Below are positions 18,993-27,875 of a stretch of 64,000 bases of DNA, piece after piece. A model generated the notes under the pieces. The model did not search any database, was not told the DNA's origin, and was given only the letters and a program-made list of their open reading frames with translations. Source of the DNA: Frigoribacterium sp. SL97. Its GTDB lineage: Bacteria > Actinomycetota > Actinomycetes > Actinomycetales > Microbacteriaceae. Position 1 is the stretch's first letter. Every line of letters begins with the position of its first letter. The DNA is taken from contig NZ_CP113062.1 of NCBI RefSeq assembly GCF_026625765.1, forward strand, positions 1,798,001 through 1,862,000. Reading direction: 5' to 3'. The position numbers were made by a program, and so were the translations under genes.

Positions 18993-20256
18993 GTCGAGCC
19001 GCACGCGCTGCGGGCCCGTCCGACCGACCGACGACGCCTCGAGCGGCCTGGGTTCCTCGAAGCGCACCGCCGGCGCCGTCGTCCGCGTCAAGAAGCTCTT
19101 CGCCGCCGAGACGGGCTCGTACTTCGTCATCCTCGGGACGACGTTGTTCATGGTCGTGCTCGGGCTGGTCATGGTGCTCTCGTCGTCCTCGGTCGAGCAG
19201 TACATCTCGTCACGACACACGTCGTTCTTCGGCGCGTTCATCCGACAGGGCACGTACGCGGCCGTGGGCATCCCGCTCATGCTCATCGTGTCCCGGCTGC
19301 CGGTGTCGTTCCTCAAGCGCTGGGCGTGGCACGTCCTGGGGGCGACCATCGTCCTGCAACTGCTCGTCTTCTCGCCCCTCGGCTACGAGATCGGCGGCAA
19401 CCGCAACTGGATCGACCTCGGCTCGTTCACGGCGCAGCCCTCCGAGGCCGTCAAGCTCGCGTTGGCGATCTGGCTCGGCATGATCCTCTCGGTCAAGCGC
19501 GACCTGCTCGACGACTGGAAGCACCTGGCGATCCCGCTCGTGCCCGTGGCCGGCGTCGCGATCGGCCTCGTCGTGCTCGGTGGCGACCTCGGGACGACCA
19601 TGATCATGCTCCTGCTCGTCTTCGCGGCCGTCTGGTTCGCCGGCGTCCGGCTGCGCTACCTGCTGGCGCCCCTCGCGTTCCTCGCGGTGGTCGTGCCCCT
19701 GATCGCCCAGGGGTCGAGTTCGCGCAACTCACGCATCGCCGCGTGGCTGTCGGGTTGCTCGGACTCGAGCCAGTACCAGGCCGAGTGCTGGCAGACCCTG
19801 CACGGAACGTGGGCGCTGGCCTCGGGGGGACTCTTCGGCGTCGGTCTCGGCAACTCGAAGTCGAAATGGTCCTGGCTGCCCGAGGCCGACAACGACTTCA
19901 TCTTCGCCATCATCGGCGAAGAGCTCGGATTGATCGGAGCGATGGTCGTGTTGGCCCTCTTCATCGTCCTCGCCGTCGGTTTCGTCAAGATCATCCGCCG
20001 GACGAACGACCCCTTCGTCCGTGTGACGACCGGGGCCATCACGGCGTGGATCATCGGTCAGGCGCTCGTCAACATCGCGGTCGTCCTGGGGCTGCTGCCC
20101 GTCTTGGGCGTCCCCTTGCCGCTCATCTCGGCCGGTGGATCGGCGTTGATCGTCACGCTCGTGGCCATCGGCGTCGTGCTCTCGTTCGCCCGGGTGCCCG
20201 AAGAGTCCGCGACGCCGCAGGGGCTCCCGCGACAGCGGGTAGGGTCTCTGCGGTGA
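18949..20256 (+). CDS. ftsW: Septal peptidoglycan glycosyltransferase FtsW (SEDS)
   Basis: About 435 aa polytopic SEDS protein that polymerises lipid II at the septum with FtsI. About 45 basic, Ser/Pro-rich cytoplasmic residues precede ten membrane helices. Family signatures: NWIDLGSFTAQPSEAVKLAL, FGVGLGNSKSKWSWLPEADN (with DFIFAIIGEELGL after it) and GVPLPLISAGGSALI. The ATG at 18949 is preferred (GAGGGG 8 nt upstream) over a GTG at 18940. Overlaps murD and murG. Confidence 0.96.
   Translation: MANPPSSLPRRRPTESSRTRCGPVRPTDDASSGLGSSKRTAGAVVRVKKLFAAETGSYFVILGTTLFMVVLGLVMVLSSSSVEQYISSRHTSFFGAFIRQGTYAAVGIPLMLIVSRLPVSFLKRWAWHVLGATIVLQLLVFSPLGYEIGGNRNWIDLGSFTAQPSEAVKLALAIWLGMILSVKRDLLDDWKHLAIPLVPVAGVAIGLVVLGGDLGTTMIMLLLVFAAVWFAGVRLRYLLAPLAFLAVVVPLIAQGSSSRNSRIAAWLSGCSDSSQYQAECWQTLHGTWALASGGLFGVGLGNSKSKWSWLPEADNDFIFAIIGEELGLIGAMVVLALFIVLAVGFVKIIRRTNDPFVRVTTGAITAWIIGQALVNIAVVLGLLPVLGVPLPLISAGGSALIVTLVAIGVVLSFARVPEESATPQGLPRQRVGSLR
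20240..20245 (+). promoter_or_regulatory. Possible internal leaderless -10 element for murG
   Basis: TAGGGT lies in the last codons of ftsW, 7 nt before the murG GTG. It has the same geometry as other leaderless elements in the window, but it is inside coding sequence, so chance is possible. Confidence 0.25.
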
Positions 20257-21368
20257 CGACGTATCTCCTCGCCGGCGGTGGCACCGCCGGGCACGTGAAC
20301 CCCCTCCTCGCCGTGGCCGATCGGCTCCGTCGGCGCGAGCCCGACGCGACCGTGCTCGTGCTCGGCACCGCCGAGGGGCTCGAGGCACGGCTCGTCCCGC
20401 AACGCGGGTACGAACTGCTCACCGTGCCGCGGCTGCCCTTCCCCCGCAAGCCCTCCGCGGCGGCGCTGCGATTCCCCGGCCGACTCGCCGGCGCGATCGA
20501 CGGCATCCGGTCCTTGCTCGCACAGCACGACGTCGACGTCGTCGTCGGATTCGGCGGCTACGCAGCCGCCCCGGCCTACGTCGCGGCCTGGCGGTCGAAG
20601 GTGCCCGTGGTCGTCCACGAGGCCAACGCGAAACCCGGCATGGCGAACGTCCTCGGCTCGTTCCTCTCGTCCCACGTCGGCGTCGTCTTCCGCTCCACCC
20701 GACTCCGGGGCGGACGGCAGGTCGGCATGCCGTTGCGCGACGAGATCGAGTCCCTCGACCGACGGGCCCACCGCGACGAGGCCGTCGCGGCCTTCGGCCT
20801 CGACCCGGCGCGGCCGACCCTGCTCGTCACGGGTGGTTCGACCGGTGCGCGGCGGCTGAACGAGACCATGTCGAGGGCGGCCGTCGGCGTGCTCGGCGCC
20901 GGCTGGCAGATCCTGCACATCACGGGTGAGAAGTCCGATCTCACCTCGACCGACCTCGACGGCCACCACCTCCTCCGGTACTGCGACCGCATGGACCTCG
21001 CGCTCTCGGCGGCGGACTTCGTCGTCTCCCGGGCCGGCTCGGCCACGGTCAGCGAGCTCACCGCGCTCGGGTTGCCCTCGGTGCTCGTCCCGTACCCGGT
21101 GGGCAACGGCGAACAGCGACACAACGCCACCGACGTCGTCGGTGCCGGGGGAGCACTGCTCGTCGCCGACGCCGACTTCACGCCCGCCTGGGTCGAGCGC
21201 ACGCTCGTCCCCCTGCTGCTCGACCGGGCCGTCGTGGCGGACATGGCCGTCCGCGCCGCCTCGGTCGGGGTGCGCGACGGAACCGACCGCACGGTCGACC
21301 TCGTCCTCGACGCCGTGGGCCGCGCCTCCTCGTCCTCCCCGAACCCCGACCTCAGCGAGACATCATGA
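20253..21368 (+). CDS. murG: UDP-GlcNAc:lipid I N-acetylglucosaminyltransferase MurG
   Basis: 371 aa GT28 glycosyltransferase at the inner face of the membrane; adds GlcNAc to lipid I to give lipid II. N-terminal LLAGGGTAGHVNPLLAVAD (G-loop and His) and C-terminal donor-site GSTGARRLNE and VSRAGSATVSELTALGLPS are clear. The GTG overlaps the ftsW stop and the stop overlaps murC (ATGA). Confidence 0.97.
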   Translation: MTTYLLAGGGTAGHVNPLLAVADRLRRREPDATVLVLGTAEGLEARLVPQRGYELLTVPRLPFPRKPSAAALRFPGRLAGAIDGIRSLLAQHDVDVVVGFGGYAAAPAYVAAWRSKVPVVVHEANAKPGMANVLGSFLSSHVGVVFRSTRLRGGRQVGMPLRDEIESLDRRAHRDEAVAAFGLDPARPTLLVTGGSTGARRLNETMSRAAVGVLGAGWQILHITGEKSDLTSTDLDGHHLLRYCDRMDLALSAADFVVSRAGSATVSELTALGLPSVLVPYPVGNGEQRHNATDVVGAGGALLVADADFTPAWVERTLVPLLLDRAVVADMAVRAASVGVRDGTDRTVDLVLDAVGRASSSSPNPDLSETS

Positions 21369-22795
21369 TCAAACCCGACCTCGACCAGCCGATCCCCGCC
21401 GAACTCGGTGCCGTCCACTTCGTCGGCATCGGCGGTTCGGGGATGAGCGGCATCGCCCGGGTCTTCCTCGCCGCCGGCCACCGTGTCACCGGGTCGGACG
21501 CCCGCGACAGCGCGGCCGTCGAGTCGCTCCGGGCGGCAGGCGCCGAGATCGCGATCGGCCACGACGCGGCCAACGTCGGCGACGCCGACACGCTCGTGGT
21601 GACCGGCGCCCTCTGGCAGGACAACCCCGAGTACCAGCTCGCGCTGTCGAAGGGACTGCCCGTCCTGCACCGCTCGCAGGCGCTCGCCTGGCTCGTCGGG
21701 CAGCAGCGGCTCGTCTCGGTCGCCGGGGCGCACGGGAAGACCACGTCCACCGGCATGATCGTCACCGCCCTGCTCGCCGCAGGGCACGACCCGAGCTTCG
21801 TGAACGGCGGGGTCATCCAGTCGTTGGGCGTCAGCGCCCGTGGCGGTGACGACGACCTGTTCGTCGTCGAGGCCGACGAGTCCGACGGCTCGTTCCTGCT
21901 CTACGACACCTCGGTCGCCCTGATCACGAACGTCGACGCCGACCACCTCGACCACTACGGCTCGCACGAGGCGTTCGACGACGCCTTCGTCCGGTTCGCG
22001 TCGGCAGCGCGCGAGTTCGTCGTCGTCTCGAGCGACGACGACGGTGCCGTCCGTGTCACCGAACGCCTCGACCACCCGCGCGTCGTGACCTTCGGCGAGG
22101 CCGCCGACGCCGACGTCCGCCTGAGCGACGTCGCCACGACCGGTCCGGTCTCGTTCACCCTGCACGCCGAGGGTCGTTCGTGGCCCGTGCAGTTGCGCGT
22201 GCCCGGGCGGCACAACGCCGTCAACGCCGCCGGTGCCTTCGCGGTCCTCGTCGGCCTGGGCGTCGACGCGGAGGCCGCCATCGCGGGTCTCGAGACCTTC
22301 GGCGGCACCGAGCGGCGGTTCGAACTGCACGGCGTCGTGCGGGGCGTCAGCGTGTACGACGACTACGCCCATCACCCCACCGAGGTCGCCGCCGCGCTGC
22401 AGGCGGCGCGTTCCGTGGTCGGCGACGGGCGCCTCATCGCCGTGCACCAACCCCACCTCTACAGCCGCACGCGGATGATGGCCGGCGAGTTCGCCGAGAC
22501 CTACGAGCGACTCGCGGACCACACCATCGTGCTCGACGTGTACGGCGCGCGCGAGGACCCCGAGCCCGGCGTCACCGGCGCGCTGGTGTCCGAACGCTTC
22601 GCCGACCCCGACCGCGTCGACTTCGTGTCCGACTGGCAGGCCGCGGCGGACCGGACGGCCGAGGTCGCTCGAGAGGGCGACTTCGTCATCACGCTCGGCT
22701 GTGGCGACGTCTACCGCATCGTGCCGCAACTGCTCGGCTCACTCGACGCGGCCCACGAACCCGTCGTCGCCGTCGCGGAGGACTCCGCGGAGTGA
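21365..22795 (+). CDS. murC: UDP-N-acetylmuramate--L-alanine ligase
   Basis: 476 aa. Adds L-alanine to UDP-MurNAc, the first peptide-stem step. Rossmann-like HFVGIGGSGMSGIARVFLA, ATP loop VAGAHGKTTSTGM, acidic EADESDGSFL, and DDYAHHPTEVAA in the C-terminal domain. Overlaps murG by 4 bp; 37 bp before the ftsQ ATG. Confidence 0.97.
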   Translation: MIKPDLDQPIPAELGAVHFVGIGGSGMSGIARVFLAAGHRVTGSDARDSAAVESLRAAGAEIAIGHDAANVGDADTLVVTGALWQDNPEYQLALSKGLPVLHRSQALAWLVGQQRLVSVAGAHGKTTSTGMIVTALLAAGHDPSFVNGGVIQSLGVSARGGDDDLFVVEADESDGSFLLYDTSVALITNVDADHLDHYGSHEAFDDAFVRFASAAREFVVVSSDDDGAVRVTERLDHPRVVTFGEAADADVRLSDVATTGPVSFTLHAEGRSWPVQLRVPGRHNAVNAAGAFAVLVGLGVDAEAAIAGLETFGGTERRFELHGVVRGVSVYDDYAHHPTEVAAALQAARSVVGDGRLIAVHQPHLYSRTRMMAGEFAETYERLADHTIVLDVYGAREDPEPGVTGALVSERFADPDRVDFVSDWQAAADRTAEVAREGDFVITLGCGDVYRIVPQLLGSLDAAHEPVVAVAEDSAE

Positions 22796-22832
22796 CTCGT
22801 CACGACAGGTCCGTGGTGTCGGGGGCCCTCCG

Positions 22833-23984
22833 ATGAAGCGGCCCGACGGATTCGACGAACCAGAACACACCCCGACTCCTCCGGCGGCGCCCAACCGACG
22901 CCGTCGGGGACGGGACCCGGAGGCCACCGGGCCCGTCCCCGTCGTCGGTGCCTCGCGGCCTCCCCGAGGTGCTGCCGGTGACTCGCGGGCGGCCGACGCC
23001 GACGCATCCGATCCGTCGTCCCCGTCGTCGCTCAAGGGCCGCCTCGGGTCGATCACCGGAGCCCCCGCGGCCTGGCGGGACCGCCTGACGAAGCCCTCGA
23101 CCTCCGACGCGAGCGATCACCCCGGGCGGGTCGCACCTCGGGGCTCCGAGCCTCCGCGCATCGTGGCACCCGACGGCACGGCCGCCGAGGCCAAGTCGCG
23201 AGCCGTCGCGGCACGCCGGCAGGCGCGTCGGGCGTCGAGCGAACGGAGGCGCGTCGAGCGCGTCGAGGTCCGTCGCTTCACGCGTCGCAGCCGACACCGT
23301 CGGGCGACCCTGGTGTCGCTCGGGGCCGTCGTGCTCCTCCTCGTCGCGTCCGTCGCGGTCGCCGTGTTCACGCCGCTCCTGTCGTTGCAGACCATCCGTG
23401 TCGAGGGGACGGACCGCGTCGACGCCGCGGCCGTGCAGACCGCCCTCGACGGGCAGCTCGGCACGCCCCTCGCCCTCATCGACTTCGACGAGGTCACCCG
23501 CGAGCTCGGGGCGTTCCCCCTGATCGCCAGCTACGTGACCGAGACCGCTCCGCCCCACACGCTCGTCGTGCGCATCCAGGAGCGGCAGCCCGTCGCCACG
23601 GTCGCCGCGGGGGAGGGGTTCGACCTCGTCGACCCGGCTGGCGTCGTGGTCCAGACGCTCGACGCCCGGCAAGAGGGAGTACCCCTGGTCGACGTCGGGG
23701 GAGCAGCCCTCGACGGCCCCGCGTACCGTTCGGTGGCCGAGGTGCTGCTGGCCTTGCCGGTCACGTTGCGTTCGACCGTCGACACCGTGACGGCGTCGAC
23801 GGCCGACGACGTGACCCTGCAACTCACCTCGGGTGAGCGGGTCGTCTGGGGCAGCGCCGACGAGTCGGCGAAGAAGGCCCAGGTGCTCACCGGACTCATC
23901 GCCGACCAGGCCCGGCGCGACCCGGGCGCGAGCGTCGAGTACGACGTGTCCGCGCCCGACAACGGGATCATCAGGACGAGATGA
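22833..23984 (+). CDS. ftsQ: Cell division protein FtsQ/DivIB
   Basis: 383 aa bitopic protein. A long cytoplasmic N-terminus of about 160 Arg/Pro/Ser-rich residues precedes one membrane helix (ATLVSLGAVVLLLVASVAVA), then the POTRA domain starting LLSLQTIRVEGTDRVDAAAV and the FtsQ beta domain. Links cytoplasmic ring components to septal synthesis through FtsL/FtsB. ATG at 22833 is the only plausible start; the ribosome site is weak. Confidence 0.92.
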   Translation: MKRPDGFDEPEHTPTPPAAPNRRRRGRDPEATGPVPVVGASRPPRGAAGDSRAADADASDPSSPSSLKGRLGSITGAPAAWRDRLTKPSTSDASDHPGRVAPRGSEPPRIVAPDGTAAEAKSRAVAARRQARRASSERRRVERVEVRRFTRRSRHRRATLVSLGAVVLLLVASVAVAVFTPLLSLQTIRVEGTDRVDAAAVQTALDGQLGTPLALIDFDEVTRELGAFPLIASYVTETAPPHTLVVRIQERQPVATVAAGEGFDLVDPAGVVVQTLDARQEGVPLVDVGGAALDGPAYRSVAEVLLALPVTLRSTVDTVTASTADDVTLQLTSGERVVWGSADESAKKAQVLTGLIADQARRDPGASVEYDVSAPDNGIIRTR

Positions 23985-24080
23985 GAGGGTGTGTTCGCGA
24001 CACGCTGGCCACCCTGGCGACAGCGCCTGCGGCGCACCCATACCTTGTGACTGCAGAACTTGCATACCATGTACAACTTT

Positions 24081-24105
24081 AACCTTCAACTGCAGAGTTA
24101 AGGTT
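24081..24105 (+). promoter_or_regulatory. Palindromic element / hairpin before ftsZ
   Basis: AACCTT (24081-24086), a bulged C, AACT, a GCAG loop, AGTT, and AAGGTT (24100-24105) give a 10-bp imperfect stem ending 6 nt before the GGAGG ribosome site. The A/T-richness stands out from its surroundings. It could be an operator or a 5' leader hairpin. A TACCAT hexamer at 24065-24070 is a possible -10. Confidence 0.5.
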
Positions 24106-24122
24106 CAAGCGGAGGCCCGGAC

Positions 24123-25283
24123 GTGACAACGAACCATAACTACCTAGCCGTGATCAAGGTCGTCGGTGTCGGCGGCGGTGGCGTCAACGCCGTCAACCGC
24201 ATGATCGAACTCGGGCTCCGCGGGGTGGAGTTCATCGCCATCAACACGGATGCCCAGGCGCTGCTGTTGAGCGATGCCGACGTCAAGCTCGACGTCGGTC
24301 GCGAACTCACCCGGGGCCTCGGCGCCGGTGCCGACCCCGAGGTCGGACGCCGCGCGGCGGAGGACCACGCCGAAGAGATCGAGGAAGCCCTCGCGGGTGC
24401 CGACATGGTCTTCGTCACGGCCGGCGAGGGCGGTGGCACCGGCACGGGCGGGGCCCCGGTCGTCGCCCGCATCGCGAAGTCGATCGGCGCACTGACCATC
24501 GGTGTCGTCACCAAGCCCTTCGGCTTCGAGGGCAAGCGCCGTCAGGCCCAGGCCGAGGCCGGCGTGGCCGCCCTGAAGGACGAGGTCGACACCCTCATCG
24601 TCGTCCCCAACGACCGCCTGCTCGAGATCAGCGAACGCGGCATCAGCATGGTGGAGGCCTTCGGCACGGCCGACCAGGTGCTCCTCGCCGGTGTCCAGGG
24701 CATCACCGACCTGATCACCACGCCCGGTCTCATCAACCTCGACTTCGCCGACGTCAAGTCGGTCATGCAGGGTGCCGGTTCGGCCCTCATGGGCATCGGA
24801 TCGTCGCGGGGCGCGGACCGCGCCATCAAGGCGGCCGAGCTGGCCGTGGCGTCTCCGCTCCTCGAGGCGAGCATCGACGGCGCACACGGGGTGTTGCTGT
24901 CCATCCAGGGCGGTTCCAACCTGGGCATCTTCGAGATCAACGATGCGGCGCGCCTGGTGCAGGAGGCCGTCCACGCCGAGGCCAACATCATCTTCGGTGC
25001 CGTGATCGACGACACCCTCGGTGACGAGGTCCGCGTGACGGTCATCGCGGCGGGGTTCGACGGTGGTGAGCCCTCGACGAAGGTGAAAGATCGCCGGTCG
25101 AGCTTCGTCGACTCCGACGGCCCCACGGCGACCTCGGTCGCCGGTGTCTCGGCCATCGCCGACAGCGGGGCGACGCACGAGCCCGCCGCGTGGAAGCGGC
25201 CCGAAGAGCCCGCGACCCAGGCCGTCGACCCGGCCTTCGACGACGGTGACGACGACCTCGACGTCCCGGACTTCCTCAAGTAA
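24123..25283 (+). CDS. ftsZ: Cell division protein FtsZ
   Basis: 386 aa tubulin-like GTPase that forms the division ring. Nucleotide-binding GVGGGGVNAVNRM near residue 15, tubulin signature GEGGGTGTGGAPV near 105, and the T7 loop NLDFADVKSVM are intact. The Gly-rich core ends near residue 315; an acidic linker leads to the conserved C-terminal peptide DDDLDVPDFLK that binds SepF/FtsW. GTG start with GGAGG 8 nt upstream, after a 138-bp intergenic region carrying its own signals. Confidence 0.98.
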   Translation: MTTNHNYLAVIKVVGVGGGGVNAVNRMIELGLRGVEFIAINTDAQALLLSDADVKLDVGRELTRGLGAGADPEVGRRAAEDHAEEIEEALAGADMVFVTAGEGGGTGTGGAPVVARIAKSIGALTIGVVTKPFGFEGKRRQAQAEAGVAALKDEVDTLIVVPNDRLLEISERGISMVEAFGTADQVLLAGVQGITDLITTPGLINLDFADVKSVMQGAGSALMGIGSSRGADRAIKAAELAVASPLLEASIDGAHGVLLSIQGGSNLGIFEINDAARLVQEAVHAEANIIFGAVIDDTLGDEVRVTVIAAGFDGGEPSTKVKDRRSSFVDSDGPTATSVAGVSAIADSGATHEPAAWKRPEEPATQAVDPAFDDGDDDLDVPDFLK

Positions 25284-25289
25284 CGACGC

Positions 25290-25988
25290 GTGACCGATCC
25301 GACGGACGTCGACGGCGACCTGGGCGAGCGTCTCGCCCGGGTCGCCGCGGCCGTCGACGACGCCTGCACCGCTGTGGGACGCTCTCCGGGCGAGCTCACG
25401 ACGATCGTCGTCACGAAATTCCATCCGCCCGGGCTCATCAGGGCGTTGTACGCCCTCGGGGTCCGCGACGTCGGCGAGAACCGTCACCAAGAGGCGCAGA
25501 CCAAGGCCGTCGAATTGGACGACCTCGACGGACTCCGGTGGCACTTCGTGGGCCAGTTGCAGTCGAAGAAGGCGCGCCAGGCCCGGCGCTACGCGAACGC
25601 CGTCCACTCGCTCGACCGTGACTCGGTCGTCGGTGCGCTCTCGGACGACTCCGGGTCCCTCGTCGACGGATTCGTCCAGGTCAACCTGACCGACGACCCC
25701 GGCCGCGGGGGAGTGGCCGAGCACGAGGTCGAGCGGCTCGCCGAGCGGGTGCTCTCGACCCCGGGGCTGCGACTGCGCGGCGTCATGGCCGTGGCCCCCC
25801 TGGGTGAGGAGGCGCGTCCGGCCTTCGCGCGCCTCCGTGCGGTCTCCGAGAGGGTGCGGTCCCTCGAGGCCTCGGCCGACGCGATCTCGGCCGGCATGTC
25901 TCCCGACTTCGCCGAGGCCGTCGCCGAGGGCGCGACACACCTACGGATCGGCACGGCAATCACGGGTTCTCGGCCCGATGCTCGTTAA
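25290..25988 (+). CDS. YggS-family PLP-binding protein
   Basis: 232 aa, single-domain alanine-racemase-like fold that binds pyridoxal phosphate and helps PLP homeostasis. The Schiff-base lysine is in IVVTKFHP; GENRHQEA and WHFVGQLQSKKAR are family signatures, and the C-terminal phosphate site is HLRIGTAITGSR. It starts 6 bp after the ftsZ stop. In many actinobacteria a yfiH gene lies between these two; it is missing here. Confidence 0.9.
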   Translation: MTDPTDVDGDLGERLARVAAAVDDACTAVGRSPGELTTIVVTKFHPPGLIRALYALGVRDVGENRHQEAQTKAVELDDLDGLRWHFVGQLQSKKARQARRYANAVHSLDRDSVVGALSDDSGSLVDGFVQVNLTDDPGRGGVAEHEVERLAERVLSTPGLRLRGVMAVAPLGEEARPAFARLRAVSERVRSLEASADAISAGMSPDFAEAVAEGATHLRIGTAITGSRPDAR

Positions 25989-26025
25989 TGTCGGTCCTGA
26001 CGATCCACTGACTCGGAGGAACACC

Positions 26026-26553
26026 ATGGCCAACCCGCTGCGCAAGACGATGGTCTATCTGGGCCTCGCCGACGAAGAGCTCGAGTACGACGAGCAGCCT
26101 CACGAACGAGCGCAGCCCCAGCAGTCGCCGCGACCGCAGGCGGCCGCCCAGGCTCCGGCTCCCGTCGCCCCGGTCCACTCGGCTCCCGCTGCCGCCCCCG
26201 CGCCCACCCGCGCCCCCGTGACGCCGCTGCGTCGCTCCTCGACCCCGAAGAACACGGTGCCCCACGACATGAACGAGATCCTGACCGTCCACCCCCGCGA
26301 GTACAAGGACGCCCAGGCGATCGCCGAGAGCTTCCGTGACGGCATCCCGGTGATCATCAACCTGTCACAGATGACCGAGGCGGACGCCCGTCGTCTGGTC
26401 GACTTCGCCAGCGGTCTCTCGCAGGGGTTGTACGGCAAGATCGAGCGCGTGACCAACAAGGTCTTCCTGTTGTCGCCGGCGCACATCGCGGTGAGCGGTG
26501 ATCAGGCTGAGGTAGAATCCGACATCGAAGCGTCGTTCTTCGCCCAGTCGTGA
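26026..26553 (+). CDS. sepF: Cell division protein SepF
   Basis: 175 aa. An amphipathic N-terminal membrane-binding helix (MANPLRKTMVYLGLAD), an Ala/Pro-rich linker, then the DUF552 core starting TVHPREYKDAQAIAESF. SepF anchors FtsZ polymers to the membrane in actinobacteria, which lack FtsA. ATG at 26026 with CGGAGGA upstream. Confidence 0.95.
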   Translation: MANPLRKTMVYLGLADEELEYDEQPHERAQPQQSPRPQAAAQAPAPVAPVHSAPAAAPAPTRAPVTPLRRSSTPKNTVPHDMNEILTVHPREYKDAQAIAESFRDGIPVIINLSQMTEADARRLVDFASGLSQGLYGKIERVTNKVFLLSPAHIAVSGDQAEVESDIEASFFAQS

Positions 26554-26646
26554 CGAGCCCGTCGTCGCGGCTTCTCTGCGTCGACGTGACGACCTGCCCG
26601 TCCGCGAGTCTCCTCGCGCCGACTCGTGTGAGCTGATGACCCCCCG

Positions 26647-26949
26647 ATGATCACTTACCTGATCGCCACGATCGCGTACTACGCGTTGCTGATCTTCTTC
26701 CTGCTCATGTGGGCCCGCTTCGTGCTCGACCTCGCGCAGTCGTTCAGCCGCGGGTGGCGCCCCAAGGGGCCGGTGCTCGTCATCGCCGAAGTGGCCTACA
26801 CGGTGACCGACCCGCCCATCCGCCGCGTGCGGAAGATCCTGCCCCCCGTGCGCCTCGGATCGGTCGCGCTCGACTTCGGCTGGAGCATCATCATGCTGGC
26901 CGTCATCATCCTGATGAGCGTCGCCTCCGGGCTCCGCACCTTCGGCTGA
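26647..26949 (+). CDS. YggT-family membrane protein
   Basis: 100 aa with two membrane helices (residues about 4-27 and 77-95) flanking a conserved loop containing VTDPPIRRVRKILPP, the YggT signature. Function is unclear; conserved between sepF and divIVA in actinobacteria (Rv2146c). Confidence 0.9.
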   Translation: MITYLIATIAYYALLIFFLLMWARFVLDLAQSFSRGWRPKGPVLVIAEVAYTVTDPPIRRVRKILPPVRLGSVALDFGWSIIMLAVIILMSVASGLRTFG

Positions 26950-27094
26950 CCACGTCGTCCGTGGACGACAGGGTAGGCTCACTGCAGCGCCCGAACGGCA
27001 CGATCCCGGCCCGACCGGGCCCCGCTCCTCTACGGTGTAGAAGAACGACCCAGACCACGATCACACGATCCAACAGATGCACGAGGTGACGGCA

Positions 27095-27871
27095 ATGGCT
27101 TTGACGCCGGAAGACGTAGTCAACAAGCGGTTCCAGCCGACGAAGTTCCGCGAGGGATACGACCAAGACGAGGTCGACGACTTCCTCGACGAGGTCGTCG
27201 CCGAGCTGCGACGTCTCAACCAGGAGAACGACGAGCTGCGTCAGCGCCTCTCGTCCGGCGACTCCGCCCCCGTGGCGCAGGCCGCTCCCGTCTCGGCTCC
27301 GGTGGCCAGCGCGCCGGCTCCTGCGTCGGCACCGGCTCCCGCGTCGGCCCCCGAGGCCGTCGAGCCCGAGCCGGTCGTCGAGTCCGAGCCCGTCGTCGCG
27401 GCCCCCGCCGCCGTCGCGTCCGCTCCGGCCTACTCCGCTCCCGCGGTGTCCGAGGCCGACGAGACCAGCAGCACCAACAGCCTGCTGCAGCTCGCTCGCC
27501 GTCTGCACGAAGAACACGTCCGCGAGGGCGTCGAGAAGCGCGACCAGCTCATCGCCGAAGGCCACGCGACCGCGGCTCGTCTGGTGTCCGAGGGCGAGGC
27601 CCGCCAGCGTGAGGTCGTCGCCGAGGCCGAGACGAAGTCCCGCGACATCATCGGTGCCGCCGAGACCCAGCAGCGCGAGATCCTCGACCGCCTCAACACC
27701 GAGCGGTCGAGCGTCGAGCGTCGCATCGACGACCTGCGCTCGTTCGAGCGTGACTACCGCTCCAAGCTCAAGAGCTACATCGAGGGTCAGCTGCACGAGC
27801 TCGACGGCGAGGGCACCGGCGAGGCCGGTCGGCCCACTCCGGCCAGCGCCCAGGGCTTCGGCTCGAACTAA
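27095..27871 (+). CDS. divIVA: Polar growth/septum protein DivIVA (Wag31)
   Basis: 258 aa. Begins MALTPEDVVNKRFQPTKFREG, the DivIVA membrane-binding domain, with the first coiled coil to about residue 55. A long Ala/Pro/Val/Glu linker of about 75 residues follows, then the C-terminal coiled coil (LQLARRLHEEHVREGVEKRD onward). Organises polar wall growth. The ATG at 27095 has GAGGTG 7 nt upstream; an in-frame ATG at 27077 is less likely. Confidence 0.95.
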   Translation: MALTPEDVVNKRFQPTKFREGYDQDEVDDFLDEVVAELRRLNQENDELRQRLSSGDSAPVAQAAPVSAPVASAPAPASAPAPASAPEAVEPEPVVESEPVVAAPAAVASAPAYSAPAVSEADETSSTNSLLQLARRLHEEHVREGVEKRDQLIAEGHATAARLVSEGEARQREVVAEAETKSRDIIGAAETQQREILDRLNTERSSVERRIDDLRSFERDYRSKLKSYIEGQLHELDGEGTGEAGRPTPASAQGFGSN

Positions 27872-27875
27872 GGAC

